From Phaeoceros laevis (Eukaryota; Anthocerotophyta; Anthocerotopsida; Notothyladales): a DNA stretch of 50,616 bases. The notes below the pieces were generated by a model. It did no database searches, was not told the origin of the DNA, and was given only the letters and a program-made list of their open reading frames with translations. This document shows, piece after piece, positions 40,412 through 50,616 of this stretch. Position numbers and translations under genes: made by a program. Where the stretch lies: the NCBI GenBank assembly GCA_049999765.1, contig JBNGIQ010008440.1, positions 43,621-94,236 on the forward strand, given 5' to 3'. Positions within the stretch are counted from its first letter, which is position 1. Every line of letters begins with the position of its first letter.

Positions 40412-41052
40412 ATGGCGGCAGAGAGTGGGAATGGGTGGCGCTCAGTGGTCAAGCCGTCGGCAGGGGCCTATGTGAGTTGTAGTAAACCACCGCCGCTGAC
40501 TGAAAAGCGACAACCTGCCCCAAAGCCTGAGGATCCAGAAGAAATGGAGTTCGACTTCGATGAGGTTTCATCTGTCCACACAGAAGATGAAGAGTGGACA
40601 GCAATGTTTTTTCAGCTAAGGCAGCTTTACCTCGTCCTCAAATGCTGGGTCTGTGTGGCGGGACAAGTACGATACGCCCTCGGTGCTCTTGTGTGTGCAA
40701 CCCATGCAGCCAACCAGGCATACGTGAAGTGCCATGCCTGCACACTGCCTACACCTGGTCAGTCGATAGCAACACATCCCGGCAGGCTGGTTGTAATGAA
40801 AATGCAGAGTCGGCCGCAGGCATTGCGGTAACTGCTCCTACAAATAGACCGAGGGGCCACCCACATGGACCGACGGCAGACACAAGCTCTGAAGCGACTG
40901 AAGGACCTACATCCTCAGGCAAGAGTGTCTTCCAGGTTGAGAAGCCGGAGAAGAACAAGGGATGGCCCGTAGGGACATATGGCAAGAATGTCTTCGAGGT
41001 CTTGTCTTCGAGGATGACAAGCCTGAGAAGAAGGAGGGAACATACGGGATGA
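40412..41052 (+). pseudogene. Degenerate coding-like region, unknown
   Basis: Peptide-like stretches in two frames: PAPKPEDPEEMEFDFDEVSS (acidic), then SVFQVEKPEKNKGWPVGTYG and, one frame over, VFEDDKPEKKEGTYG. These look like two copies of a short VF-x-x-x-KPEK-x-GTYG repeat around a frameshift near 41005. No known domain. Probably a decayed exon of a lineage-specific gene. Confidence 0.3.
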
Positions 41053-41482
41053 GCAGGAGGTCCTGGTCCTGGTCAGATGCAGGATGCACGCATAGGGATA
41101 GCCAGCTGGATAGACTGTTATGTGTACTTTGCTTGAAGTGACCAAAATTGTGGTGTTTATTAACATACACCCCGGCCAGATTTGGCACAGGTCTATACAT
41201 AGGACAAATCGTAGTCCACGATTTCCTGTCTACTGTCACGGTAGGGGTCCAAGGAGTGGTTCATAGTCTACTATCGTTACAATCCAGGCTAAGCTTACGC
41301 TTAGGAACCACCAAAAAGCACCATTCTTGAATCAGCTGTATGCACACATCCCACTTTACAAAGGAAGACTCAGTACAGCGTAAATGGCAGTTTGCAACCG
41401 AAAGCCAGGCGTAAGTATGTTAGGGCAACTTATCTGTGGAGCCTGAGAGCCTGATGTCTGTCGGTGCCAGGATTTGCCGGCC
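41053..41482. promoter_or_regulatory. Upstream region of the F-box/Sel1 gene
   Basis: No long frame and no clear TATA box. It turns GC-rich from about 41430. The promoter and 5' leader of the gene at 41483 should lie here. Confidence 0.35.
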
Positions 41483-42442
41483 ATGGAGCGGGAGGAGCAT
41501 GATGGGCGCCACCGACGGCAGCAGCTGCAGAGGCATGCGTCCCAGGTTTTCCCGCAATCGGAGCCAGGCTCGCATTCCGGTGAGGAAAGGCACGGCGATT
41601 TTGCAGCCTTGCCCCGCGATGTGTTGTGGAGGATTACGGGGGCTATGTCATGGCCAAATCTGTGGTGCGCTAGCAGGGTTTGCCGGTCTTGGCACAAAGC
41701 CCTCACTCCTTTGCGGGAGGGGATGCTGTTTGTGCACTGGGGGAAGAAGTTCAAGCACGGCCGGGGTGGGCTTACCAGAAACCCCGACAAGGCATTGGAA
41801 TGCTTCATCAAGGGGGCAGAGCGCGGCTGTGCTGCCGCGATGGTGGATGCGGGGCTGATGTTGTGGGACCTTGGCAGGAGGGACGAGGGGATTCGGTGGT
41901 ACAGGCTGGCTTCGGACCTGGGAGATCCCGCAGGCCGGTGCAACCTGGGTATCGCTTTACTGCTGGGAGGGGAGCTTGGAGAGGCGATCAAATGGCTGCA
42001 GCTGTCGGCTATGGCTGGGCATGTGCATGCGCAATGCAGCCTGGCTCTTTGCTTTCAGCAGGGCAAGGGTTGTGAAGCCAGTGCTGCAAAAGCTGCGGGA
42101 TGGTACTTGAGGGCTGCCGATGGTGGGAGCTTGAGAGCCATGTACAATACCGCGTTATGTTACAGAGAAGGGGAGGGTGTGGCAATCAGCCATCGCAAGG
42201 CCAAGAGATGGATGCAACAAGCCGCTATGTTCGGCCACCCTCGAGCTCAGTTCGAGCACGGCTTGGCCTTGTTTGCCAAAGGAGACAAGCGGCTTGCGCT
42301 GGTGTTTCTTGAGCTTGCCACCCGTGCTGGAGAAGTTGCTGCCGCCCATGTTCGGGATATCCTTCAACTGGAGATGTCTCCCCTGGAACGAGCCAAGGCC
42401 ATGACTGCCACAGATCAGTGGCAAGAGAGGCAAATTCTCTGA
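41483..42442 (+). CDS. F-box protein with Sel1-like repeats (319 aa)
   Basis: An intact single-exon gene. A Ser/Arg/Gln-rich N-terminus is followed by an F-box at about residues 38-80 (FAALPRDVLWRITGAMSWPN, then ASRVCRSWHKAL), which in this class joins SKP1 of an SCF ubiquitin ligase. Then WGKKFKHGRGG and five to six Sel1-like repeats (about 95-290) with the A-x-x-x-Y/W-x-x-A-A-x-x-G pattern: ECFIKGAERGCAAAMVDAG, WYRLASDLGDPAGRCNLG, WLQLSAMAGHVHAQCSLAL, WYLRAADGGSLRAMYNTAL, WMQQAAMFGHPRAQFEHGL. The layout and length match the Arabidopsis At1g70590 type found across green plants. The ATG in gccATGg has G at -3 and +4. GC-rich beside AT-rich neighbours. The target is unknown; nuclear or cytosolic action is inferred. 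Lack of introns could be ancestral or mark a retrocopy. Confidence 0.92.
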   Translation: MEREEHDGRHRRQQLQRHASQVFPQSEPGSHSGEERHGDFAALPRDVLWRITGAMSWPNLWCASRVCRSWHKALTPLREGMLFVHWGKKFKHGRGGLTRNPDKALECFIKGAERGCAAAMVDAGLMLWDLGRRDEGIRWYRLASDLGDPAGRCNLGIALLLGGELGEAIKWLQLSAMAGHVHAQCSLALCFQQGKGCEASAAKAAGWYLRAADGGSLRAMYNTALCYREGEGVAISHRKAKRWMQQAAMFGHPRAQFEHGLALFAKGDKRLALVFLELATRAGEVAAAHVRDILQLEMSPLERAKAMTATDQWQERQIL

Positions 42443-42829
42443 TCATGCGTCATTGCTGCTGAGTTCTTGATCACCTGTGAAAGGAGTTGGTGTAGCAATT
42501 CCAGCTTCCGAGTAGTTACCTTAGAGGTTGTTTGCTTACAGTTAGCTAGCGCTTAGAGGGTGTAAACATATGTTTGCCTCTATATTGTACGTTACATGAA
42601 AAACAAGTGCGAAAATCATTGCAATCGTTCTTGCCAATTGTAACCCTAGGCATATGCAGCCGCGACCTTGGCTATGATGCATGACAGTGAATAAAAAGTA
42701 AATGAATGGGGCAGGGCTATGCCCTTTTTTCTACCACCACTTATAGTGCAACTAGTAACTTTGAAAGTTAGTAACCGGTAAAGGAAACTGTAGCGGGATG
42801 GGGGGCCGGTTAAGAAAACCCGGATGGCT
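42443..42829. terminator. 3' flank of the F-box gene
   Basis: tgtaaaca at about 42559 and aataaa at 42690-42695 are possible polyadenylation signals. No other feature to 42829. Confidence 0.3.
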
Positions 42830-43091
42830 GGCCCCAACAACGGCCTAAAAACGGCCGTTGTTAAGGCCGCTGTAATGCGTGCCATAGATTACAACGCCCA
42901 ACAACGGCGTTGTTAAGGCCGCTGTAATTCATTCAATGCTTAACAACGCCTAACAACGTCCGTTGTAACGGCCGAAATGGCCCTAGTAATGTCGTGTTTA
43001 CAACGAGCACATTGGGCGCATGGTTTACTGCGTGCTGTGAGAATGTTGTAAACCATTTACAACCCGTTGTAGAATACCCCTATTTCTAGTT
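42830..43091. mobile_element. DNA-transposon end with subterminal acaacg repeats
   Basis: cgttgttaaggccgctgtaa occurs twice and acaacg / cgttgt about ten times on both strands in 250 bp, ending tatttctagttgtg at 43091. Reverse complemented the end reads CACAACTAGAAATA, similar in style to the CACAA end of the element at 11442. The other terminus was not found. Confidence 0.4.
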
Positions 43092-45345
43092 GTGGTAGGA
43101 GGCCGTCACCAGCGGTGCAGCAGAGGCATGTTGGCCGTTTTGCCACGATTGGCACGGCCAGAGGCCACCGAGCATATGGAGGGGAGGGCAACTTCACGAC
43201 ATGGATCCCCAATGACGATGGTGCACTCCAGAAGCCGTTCGAGTGTTCACATATGCATAAGATGAGAGCATGGATGAATCTCCGATCCATGGGGGGAGAG
43301 CACAAGGGATTCTTGACTTCAACCTGGCCGCTAGCAACCCCTATTGGTTTGGTGACGAAGCTATTGATATTGATTTCTGTGGCAGCCCACTGCAGCATGT
43401 GCGAGCGCGAGAGGAGACACCCGTGCTGACAGGTGTGCGTGGTGGTGTGCGCGTGCTGGAGCAGCAGTGGTGAGGAGCGTGGCCACCTTGTTCCCTTTCA
43501 AATGCGTTGATGGCCCGGCCATCCTGCCAGGTGCGAACGCTAAGCCCCGGGCGGAATCCCTGCGAAGTAAGAGGCCTAAGCGCCCGCTGATTGCAAAGGC
43601 AAACAGAGTTTGTAAAGCTGTTGTGAAGAAGAAGTTAGGGAAGTGGTGCGATCGGGACATTCTGGCCATAGATATCAAGAAGCCGTGCTGAGGGAAGAAG
43701 TGCCTGCGAGGAGTAGGTATCAAACAGCTGGAAGGAATCAGGGCTGACTTTTTCCGCATGAACAAGGGTGAGCAGGAGCAGCATCTACAAGACCAAATGA
43801 CAGAGGTGGAATTGGGAGACGAGCATACTGCAGTGACCATTGAGAACCGTATACCAGACAGATTGCAACCCATTTGTGTGAGAGCGTTTTGCATTGCTTA
43901 CTGCATTGGTAGTCTTCGGTATAGGAATGCGCATGCCAGGAAGTTGAAGCATATTAGATGGGCATACTACCCGAGGTTGGGGAGAACTCCTCCTGACCAT
44001 GCTGTGCTTGCAATGAAATGGTTGGGAATATTCATTAAGGGATGTGTAGAAAGGATGCCCAACAAGGACATCTTCAACCTACCGGACTCATACACGAAAG
44101 AGGAAATTTTTCTGAACTATGCAAGAGAGCAGGAAAGGGGCTGGTGCACCGCATGTGTCATACAGCTATTTCTGTAAACTTTGGCAGTACGAATACAAAA
44201 CCGTGAAGATCCCTCGCAGCAACCGATTTTCCGCATGCCAATTCTGTGAGACATTGAAGAAAAAAAATCAAGCTCGCACCATCTGCCGAGAAATATTGTA
44301 CAACCTTGTTTCTCCCTTATTCATTAGCATGTGCAGAATTTTTTTGGCATGTTACTCTGTGTGCAGTAAGTGAATGTAGCTCTGAAAGGCATGTGGATGC
44401 CATGTGCCAGGTTGGTCAGGCAAAATGGTTTCACGGTAGTTTCCAAGTCTGGGTGCTTGAATTTTGTCGAGTTGATGTGCTTGAATTATGTAGTTTGTGT
44501 GACCTCAAATGTCATACATATAGTCTATGTGAGCTTCAAATGTCCTATATAGTCTGTGTGAGCTTCAAACAGTTTATGCAATTTTTTGGATCAGGTGAGC
44601 TGCAGCTGTGTATGACGGTGGTGAGCTGCAGCTGTGTTCGACGTAGACCTGTATGAACATTATTGACACATGTGCAGGCTGGAAAACCATGACATAATTT
44701 TCTGTACGTTCCTGTTCGAGCACCATGCGTTCGTGTGCTGACTGCCTGCGAATCAGTGTACTGTTGCCTGCGAATCAATGTAGTGCTGACTGTCGGCATG
44801 TAACTGGACGTCCAGTGTTTTTCTAAACCTTGCATGTAGGCAGCCCTTGTGTGTATTCCTAGATCAAATATGCAGGCAGTGCACTGGGGACTCGGTTGTC
44901 ACCAGCAAGTATGCTCGAATAGCATTGGTCATCTGGTGTTCACCACCAAGCTGGTTGGAAGGCAGTGGTCATCCGGTGTTCGCACTCATACAATACATGT
45001 TGGAAGTTGGAAAGAAGCATTTGTGAACGTAGCTTTTGTGAATGTATTTGTCAATGTTCAGGGCAATGAATCTGCTGTTGCAGTAGGCATGTGCCAAATC
45101 CCAAATGCAAGCAATCACATGTGATGAATGTGCTGCTGCAGTGGGCATGGGCCGAATCCCGAATGCAAGCACTAATATGTGTGTGGTCTTGTGTCTGCAG
45201 ATAAGTATGTGAAAGAGCTGAAGGAACACCAACTGGAACAACAACAAGAAAGGGAGATGGCAATGAAGCGAAGGGCCAAGTGCTTCGGCAGCCTGCACAA
45301 GTACATAATGATAACGCAAGATGGCATGGACCAAAAAAAATCGGA
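43092..45345 (+). pseudogene. Transposase-like gene, broken and cut by a LINE
   Basis: A decayed gene of an uncharacterised, probably transposase-derived family known from algae and invertebrates, which I recall as having a DUF7869-like catalytic part. A possible 5' exon near 43115-43460 is unclear. From 43467 one frame holds WCDRDILAID, a TGA (43689-43691), GKKCLRGV, IRADFFRMNKGEQ, ICVRAFCIAYCIGSL and MPNKDIFNLPDSYTKEEIF. After a frameshift near 44140 comes SYSYFCKLWQYEYKTVKIPR and FSACQFCETLK (Cys-x2-Cys). An intron ends at tgtctgcag (45200). The next exon reads KYVKELKEHQLEQQQEREM and ITQDGMDQKK, the family's DGMDQ-K motif, where the first catalytic Asp probably sits. The rest is lost at the LINE insertion. 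Confidence 0.5.
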
Positions 45346-45583
45346 GGCTTCCGGGATGGCTTTAGCAATCTTCCGGGATGGCTATAACAAGCTGACATGT
45401 TTGGAACAGGAAATGGGCGCGATTGACGAGCAGTGTCGCCTCACGAAGGTGAGCTCGAATGTATGACGTGACGTGATGGTGGGCGAGCGTGTGGATCCGA
45501 AGGATGGGGGCCCCAAGCAGGGGACAGCGGAAGAGGGTAGGCCACCAAACAGGGTGGCAGGAGTGATTACGTGACCAGGCAGG

Positions 45584-48500
45584 GTGGCAGGTGTGAGTAC
45601 AATACCAGATGGAGCACAAAACGGTGCAAGCGGAAGCGGGACATGCTCGCAGGAGCAATCACTAGATATACAAATGAAAGTAGCGAACAATGCGGAAGAG
45701 ATGAAGGGAGCTCCCAACAGGAAAGAGGAAACTCTTGGTGGAAGCAGCAAGAAGAGACAGGTCGCCCTGCAACCGCCAGTGGTGCTAAAGGACCCAGAAA
45801 GGGTCATCCAGCAAACAAGAGGCAAACTCCGAATACTGTCGGTGCTGGGAAGAATTGAAGGAGTGACACCTACTGAAGCGGACATTGTGGGATATGTTAA
45901 GAAGGTGACGGAAACAGAACCAGTAGCAGTCTATGTCAAGGATGATAGATCCTTTCATATCCGAATGGCCGACACAAGAGAAGTGGAGACGCTCCTTCTG
46001 TCGAAGGAGCTGTACAAGGGCAATATGCCATTGCATCTGGACCCATGGTCCCCACAAGCAGCGTTGGAAAGAACGGAGTTCTCGAAACAATTTGTTTGGG
46101 TCCAATTACCAAGCCTGCAAGAAGATTTCTTTGAATTTGCAGAGGCTATGGTAGCTGTGGTGGGAGAAGTACACATCAAACCGAAAAGGGAGGAGTTATG
46201 GGCGAAGCATGTAAAACCAAGGTTCGGTGTTAAAGTAAACGATATCAGCAAGTTACCTAAAGGAGTAGTGGTCCAATTCATGGACGGAGAGTCTTGTGAA
46301 GAAGTCTTCCAGGTGATGGACTACCCCGACTTGCCCACAAGATGCAGAATTTGTGGAAGTAAGGAGCACCTGCAAAAAGAGTGTCCAGCACAAAGCCCAT
46401 GGAAGGCGAAGTTGTTAGGGCAAACTCCAGTCAAGCACGAGGAGTGCATCCTGCCAAGCTTTGCCAGATCCAGAAGGTCACCACAGACACTCACCAAAAA
46501 TGCTAACGAAGTGAACTACCGGATAGGCAAAGGACTATTCAGAGACCAGGTCCATGCTGAGATAACGGTGATCAAAGCTAGTATTATCATTTGGAGGAAA
46601 AAGGGTGGTTCAGAAGAAATCTGGCTACCGACATGCAGCCAGAGGGTAGCCTTCCCCCTCTGGATTGTTGCAGGACTAGGGCAGAGCAGCAGCAATCCAG
46701 AGATTGTTTGGGAAAAAGCAGAGCAGAGAATGCTGGAAATGATCCAAAAAAATTTTCCAGACCTGGGTGCAGGGAACATGGACCGTATGATCGCAGGAGC
46801 AACCAAGAATGTGGTGTCGCACAAAATCCAGAAAGATAAGCAGTATGTATAATTCATGGGCACCCTGCAGGTGGAAGAAGAGTTCGACACAAATGTAGAG
46901 AGGCGGGGAAAAGGGTTTAGTAAACAGAGGATGAAAGACCTCCTTCAAGACGGGCTAGGGACTAGAGGGGCGGTCCCACCTAGCACAAGGGCAATAGTTA
47001 AGGCATTAGCAGAGACAATCGAATGGGGAGAAGAGGTCAAAATCACATTACCTGGACAGATTGTTACAAAAAAGAAATCTGACATCCTTCTGGAAAGAGC
47101 TGCAGAGAAGAACAAAGGCAAAATTGAGGACAAAGTTAGTGGAGAGCAGAAGAAATATAGAGAGGGATGGAGGGTTGTCACCCACTCCATGAACAGTCCC
47201 AGAAAAGGAGCTAAACAAGCCGTATTCCGGAAAACTGCTAAAGTAACAAGGGAAGAATCCCAAAGCAAAGAGCAAGCCAAGCCCACACGTGAAATGGAGG
47301 TGACCGAGGGCTTGGAGGTGGAGCAGAGACCTGTCGAAGTGCAGCTGAACAAGGAGGCAGTAGAGAGCGAAAGGACTAGCTTACAGACAAGCTCTGCTGG
47401 TACCAGCACCCCAGCAAATGCCGGGCCTCAAGAAGAAAAGATGGAAGAGGCGTATGGGAGGGAACTACTGCTTAAGGACTATGAGATGGATTGGGAAAGG
47501 AAACAGGGCATTGCCAAGCGCTCAAGGGATAGAAGATCGCCTGAAGCCCTACAGGGGAGCGCCCGCCAAGAAGTGCCTGTAAGTAAAGACAACAGTCCAG
47601 CAGTGGGTACACCGAAGCTAGTCAAAAAGAAGAAAGCTTCATCTCCAGGGCAAGCAGCTATCGAGGAGGACATGGAAGAATGTGATAACGAAATCTCTCA
47701 CATCACACCGAGAGCGCTGATTTTTGAAATTGAGAGACAAATCGAACAGGATACCTCTGATATGTTGTCATCCCAGAGCAGGGGGTGGACAGAGAGGAAG
47801 TAGGGAACTAGGTGGATTTGGAGATCAGACGAGATGGTATAGGAGGAGACCAACTACTAGTGCAAGAAGAAGAGAATGGCGATCTTTGACTCCTACAGAT
47901 GTGGAGTAATGAAATCACTATGGAAGGGGTTCTGGATAACGCATTGGAGGTGCTGAGGGAGGGTGGCATCCTTAACACCTGCCTTAAAGATGCCATGGAA
48001 AAGGCCTCGATTTGCAGCACAAAGACCGAAATGGTAAGAGTAAGAATCAAACTAAAGCCAGGAGTGAAAGCGACAAAACGCAAAAATGACTTTCTGGAAA
48101 TGGATGGATCCGGCGACTGATGGAGAGGTGGTATATAGACTCACCGAATTCCAGAGATTTCTAGATGAGGGAGAAGTAAGTCTAGAAGATCATGAGCACT
48201 TCCAGACCTTTGCAGCTGCAAAAGATGACACTACAACCGAGGAGGTTCTAATTGGTCAGGACGGAAGGACGGAAGGATTCTGGGTGGACGTAGAAGTGCA
48301 TAGAATCAAGGATGGTAAATGCCAATTCCTAGTGGAAGAGGATGAAAATGGTGGACACTCCTTGATAAAGTTATGGACAAAAGACTCTAAGCCAGCGAAC
48401 ATCTTGGATGAGGTGCTAGAGCTTTTGAGGGATGGAGGGGTTGTCTCAGAGAGCATCACGGAATCGCTGCTGGAGGTAAAGCAGCTTAGAAAGGAAGGAG

Positions 48501-48781
48501 GCAATGTGAGGTTCATTGTGGCTATTCAAGCCGACATCAAGGTAGAAGCTCACATGACCAGCTACTGGATTTGGTTAGATACAATAATAGAGGCGGACAA
48601 ACTCCTGGCACTGTCTTCTGGTGTTGAAGCCGTAGAGGGTAAAGCAGAAACTTTATTCAAGCTGCAAAGGCTGGGTCAGGAGGAGGACGGTCGGGGACTC
48701 AACACAAAACCACAAGAAACAGTAGGGAAACTGCAACCTGAGTCTCTCGAAGAAAAAGAAAAATTAGGCTCACCCCTGTAG
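45584..48781 (+). pseudogene. LINE copy B ORF1
   Basis: Domains in order: DUF4283/RRM-like (RSFHIRMAD, FVWVQLPSL; about 45770-46200), CCHC knuckle CRICGSKEHLQKEC at 46344-46385, a charged middle with ITPRALIFEIERQIEQ (about 47705-47760), and two tandem modules of the unknown domain (about 47814-48150 and 48280-48610). The N-terminal half is open for 422 codons to a TAA at 46850-46852, where copy A has a Tyr codon. Further breaks: stop at 47803, TGA near 47888, frame change near 48088, stop at 48781. The start is unclear because a TGA lies in frame just upstream of 45584. It ends with the SIGHRT stop that overlaps ORF2. Confidence 0.75.
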
Positions 48782-48898
48782 GAGACAACAAACGAACCAA
48801 GCAAGAGAGAAGGAGAAGGCAGAGGAAGGGCAGCATCAAAATAAGGGAAGAAGCGTAGACCCAAACCTCAGGCCATACAAAGTATCGGACATCGTACT

Positions 48899-48903
48899 TA
48901 ATG
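48899..48903 (+). promoter_or_regulatory. TAATG overlap of ORF1 stop and ORF2 start, copy B
   Basis: TAA 48899-48901 shares its last A with ATG 48901-48903. Same pentamer and same flanking codons (ending HRT) as in copy A. Confidence 0.7.
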
Positions 48904-50442
48904 GCATACATCTACAAGAAAACCCTCCGAGACACACAAATCCAGGTGTTGTCTTGGAACGTCCGTGGATTAGGAGACTTCAGGCAATCTGACAGTAAGG
49001 TTCGGCAAGTGACAAGTTTTTTATCAGACCATAGTCAGTGGGATATAGTGCTTGTGGAGGAACACAAACTCTCACAAAGCAAAATTGAGGAGGTAAAGAG
49101 GATTTACCTCCCACAAGGCAGAACGTGGTGGGTACCCTCAGATGCCACAAGAGGCGGCATTGCAATAACAGTGAAGCTGGAATTAGAGGATCGCGTAGTA
49201 GCAGTAGGCCAGGACCCCAGGAACCAATTCATCTGGTTAAAACTAAGACTCGACAAAGGAGAAATTGGGGTATGCAACGTTTATGCACCCTGTCTGGCAG
49301 CAAGCAAAAGGAGACTTTGGAGTAGAATGGGGACACAACTGGACGACGAGCTTGAGTGGATTATAGCAGGTGATTTCAACTTTGTTGAAACTAGTGCGGA
49401 CAAAGAGGGAGGAGTAAACCCAGAAAGGACACAGGTCCCTCTACAATGGCAGGAATTGAGAGACACCAAGCTGAAAATCTGCGATCCTTGGCATTGATAT
49501 CCGGCTCAGAAGCATCATGCTTCACTTAATTATAGCTGGACAAACGACATAGTAGATCCCACAGGGTTCATTGCTAGTTGCTTAGACAGAATTTACATAC
49601 CGGATAGTTGGAGGTTCAAGTTACAGAGGTTTGCGATTTTACCAAGGACGACGCAGTCTGATCATGCCCCGGTCTTGATGGAATTAAACATTGCAGACGA
49701 GATCTTACAAGCCCCGCCAGGGGGGGAAAAGCTCTGGAGACTTAGTGTTGACTTGCTGAAACTGGAAGGAGTACAGGAGAAAATACAGGGCCTTCAGAAG
49801 CAGCAAGATTCTGACCTGTCTAAAGGAGGCATAGCAAAAATGCTACAGGCTATGGAGACCACTAGGAAGTACCTGCGACAACTGGGCCTGCAAAAGGCAA
49901 AGGAGGCGAGAGAAGAAGAGCAATTAGCAAGGGACAGAGTAGCTAATGCACAGAGAGAAGTAGAAAGTCGAACTCAAAGAAACTCTCAAGCCCTGTGCGA
50001 ACTTGCAGAAGCCAAATTTGAACTGCAAGCACTTGAAAACAAGAGAGCGAGGAGGTGGTACCACAGGGTGAAAGTCAAGTGGGCGGCAGAGGGCGACATC
50101 CCTCAGAAGTTTTTCTTCTCAAGGATTCGGCAGAGGAAAAGAAAAAACAAGATCCCCCCCCTCCCAAACTCAGAAGGTGTGCTTCAAGAGGGAAATGAGG
50201 ACCTTAAGCAGCTTATCAAGGAGCACTTCGCGCAGTTCCTGCAAGGAGAAGAGAAAACGATGGATTAGGATACAAAGTGGGCTAGCTATGAGAGCTTCCC
50301 TTCCAAGGTGACACCAGATCAGCAAAGAAAGTTAGAGGCGGACATCATGGAAGAGGAAATCAAGGAAGCTCTGCAGGCCTTGCCGAATGGAAAGAGCCCA
50401 GGGCTCGATGGTTTTCCTAGGGAATTCTTTCTATGGGGATGG
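48901..50442 (+). pseudogene. LINE copy B ORF2: endonuclease and start of RT (truncated)
   Basis: The endonuclease has SWNVRGLGDFRQSD, EEHKL (catalytic Glu), AGDFNFVET and SDHAPVLMEL. A TGA at 49495-49497 breaks it. The linker, rich in Lys and Glu, is predicted coiled coil (about 49780-50060), then FFFSRIRQRKRKNKIPPLPN. TAG at 50266-50268 stands where copy A has Trp (G to A). RT begins NGKSPGLDGFPREFFLWGW and stops at 50442 where an LTR starts, so all RT catalytic motifs are absent. Confidence 0.85.
50438..50442. repeat. Predicted 5-bp target site (gatgg) of the LTR insertion
   Basis: LINE copy A shows the unbroken order ggggatgg-gaattc (minus strand near 1164). In copy B gatgg is followed by TGTTGAG, so gatgg should recur after the 3' LTR, beyond the window. 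Confidence 0.55.
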
Positions 50443-50616
50443 TGTTGAGTTATCGAGCTCTAATATGAGCTAAACTCATGTGGTGTTAGTTATCCTGGTT
50501 GGGTTCACACTAGACTAGTTCTAGTTATTAGTGAACCAGTTAAGTTGTGGATTGGATAATGGATATAAAGGAGCACCACCCGTTGAGTGGTGTGGTGTGT
50601 TGTGTGTATTGTTTGG
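50443..50616 (+). mobile_element. 5' LTR of an element inserted in LINE copy B
   Basis: Begins TGTTGAGTTATCGAGCTC at an exact break in the LINE reading frame. It has a TATA box tataaag at 50564-50570. The TGTTG start is typical of Ty1/copia LTRs. It differs from the LTRs at 23060 and 27373. It runs off the window. Confidence 0.7.
50564..50570 (+). promoter_or_regulatory. TATA box of the LTR
   Basis: tataaag within ggatataaaggagc, about 120 bp from the LTR start, the usual place for the U3 promoter. Confidence 0.55.

Larger units (their letters stand above)
45410..50442 (+). mobile_element. L1-type LINE retrotransposon, copy B
   Basis: Same family as copy A (203-6130), inverted. It begins near 45410, where similarity with copy A starts (gacgagcagtgtcgc), directly downstream of the broken DGMDQ gene. 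ORF1, a TAATG join and ORF2 follow. ORF2 is lost after FLWGW, where an LTR element starts at 50443. The 5' edge is uncertain by about 70 bp because of the direct repeat cttccgggatggct (45350 and 45372). Confidence 0.85.

Noticed and set aside
45179-45466. A 95-codon host gene at the LINE 5' edge
   Set aside because: Its first half is an exon of the transposase-like pseudogene and its second half is LINE leader, so the frame is a junction artefact.

Overview
The window looks like repeat-rich nuclear DNA of a green-lineage (streptophyte) organism, most probably a charophyte alga of the Chara type. The reasons are an intact F-box/Sel1-repeat gene of the form found in green plants, a broken magnesium-chelatase H (ChlH) fragment that points to a photosynthetic nucleus, LINE elements whose ORF1 has the plant-type DUF4283 plus CCHC layout, Ty1/copia and Ty3/gypsy elements primed by initiator tRNA-Met, GT-AG introns, and scaffold gaps of 100, 100 and 400 N. 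The species assignment is inference. No operons, rRNA, tRNA or CRISPR were found.

Layout. 0.2-6.1 kb: an L1-type LINE on the minus strand (copy A), with a second LINE 3' end behind it at 6.6-7.2 kb. 7.25-17.4 kb: three head-to-tail copies of an unrecognised unit of about 2.5 kb with a gene-like front (TATA box, leader, ATG, splice donor). The middle copy is split by a 2.7-kb CACTA-like DNA transposon (11442-14178) with matching terminal inverted repeats, a 3-bp target duplication and an empty site in the sister copy. 17.5-18.9 kb: an unknown 260-codon frame and two identical 122-bp direct repeats. 18.86-22.4 kb: a decayed Ty3/gypsy pol ending in a PHD finger. 23.06-27.6 kb: an LTR with primer-binding site that interrupts the reverse transcriptase of a minus-strand Ty1/copia element, whose own 5' LTR and primer site lie near 27.4 kb.

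27.7-31.3 kb holds broken copies of host genes on the minus strand: a propionyl-CoA carboxylase beta-like pseudogene that keeps its introns, a second copy of one of its exons, and a ChlH fragment. 31.5-41.1 kb is mostly tandem duplications, minisatellites, strong foldbacks, a spliced RG-rich gene hit by a (TG)n repeat, and one CACTA-type terminus. 41483-42442 is the only clearly intact host gene, an intronless F-box/Sel1 protein. 43.1-45.3 kb is a decayed transposase-like gene ending at the insertion of a second LINE (copy B, plus strand, to 50442). Copy B is itself interrupted by the start of a new LTR element at 50443.

How the parts relate: almost everything is nested transposon history. 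The two LINE copies belong to one family and let each other's broken frames be read. They share three uncommon traits: a very long ORF1 (about 1,100 codons), a duplicated unknown domain in its C-terminal third, and a TAATG stop-start overlap joining ORF1 to ORF2. Most visible gene breaks are transitions (for example TGG to TGA or TAG, CAG to TAG, Cys to Tyr), as expected of long-methylated, silenced elements.
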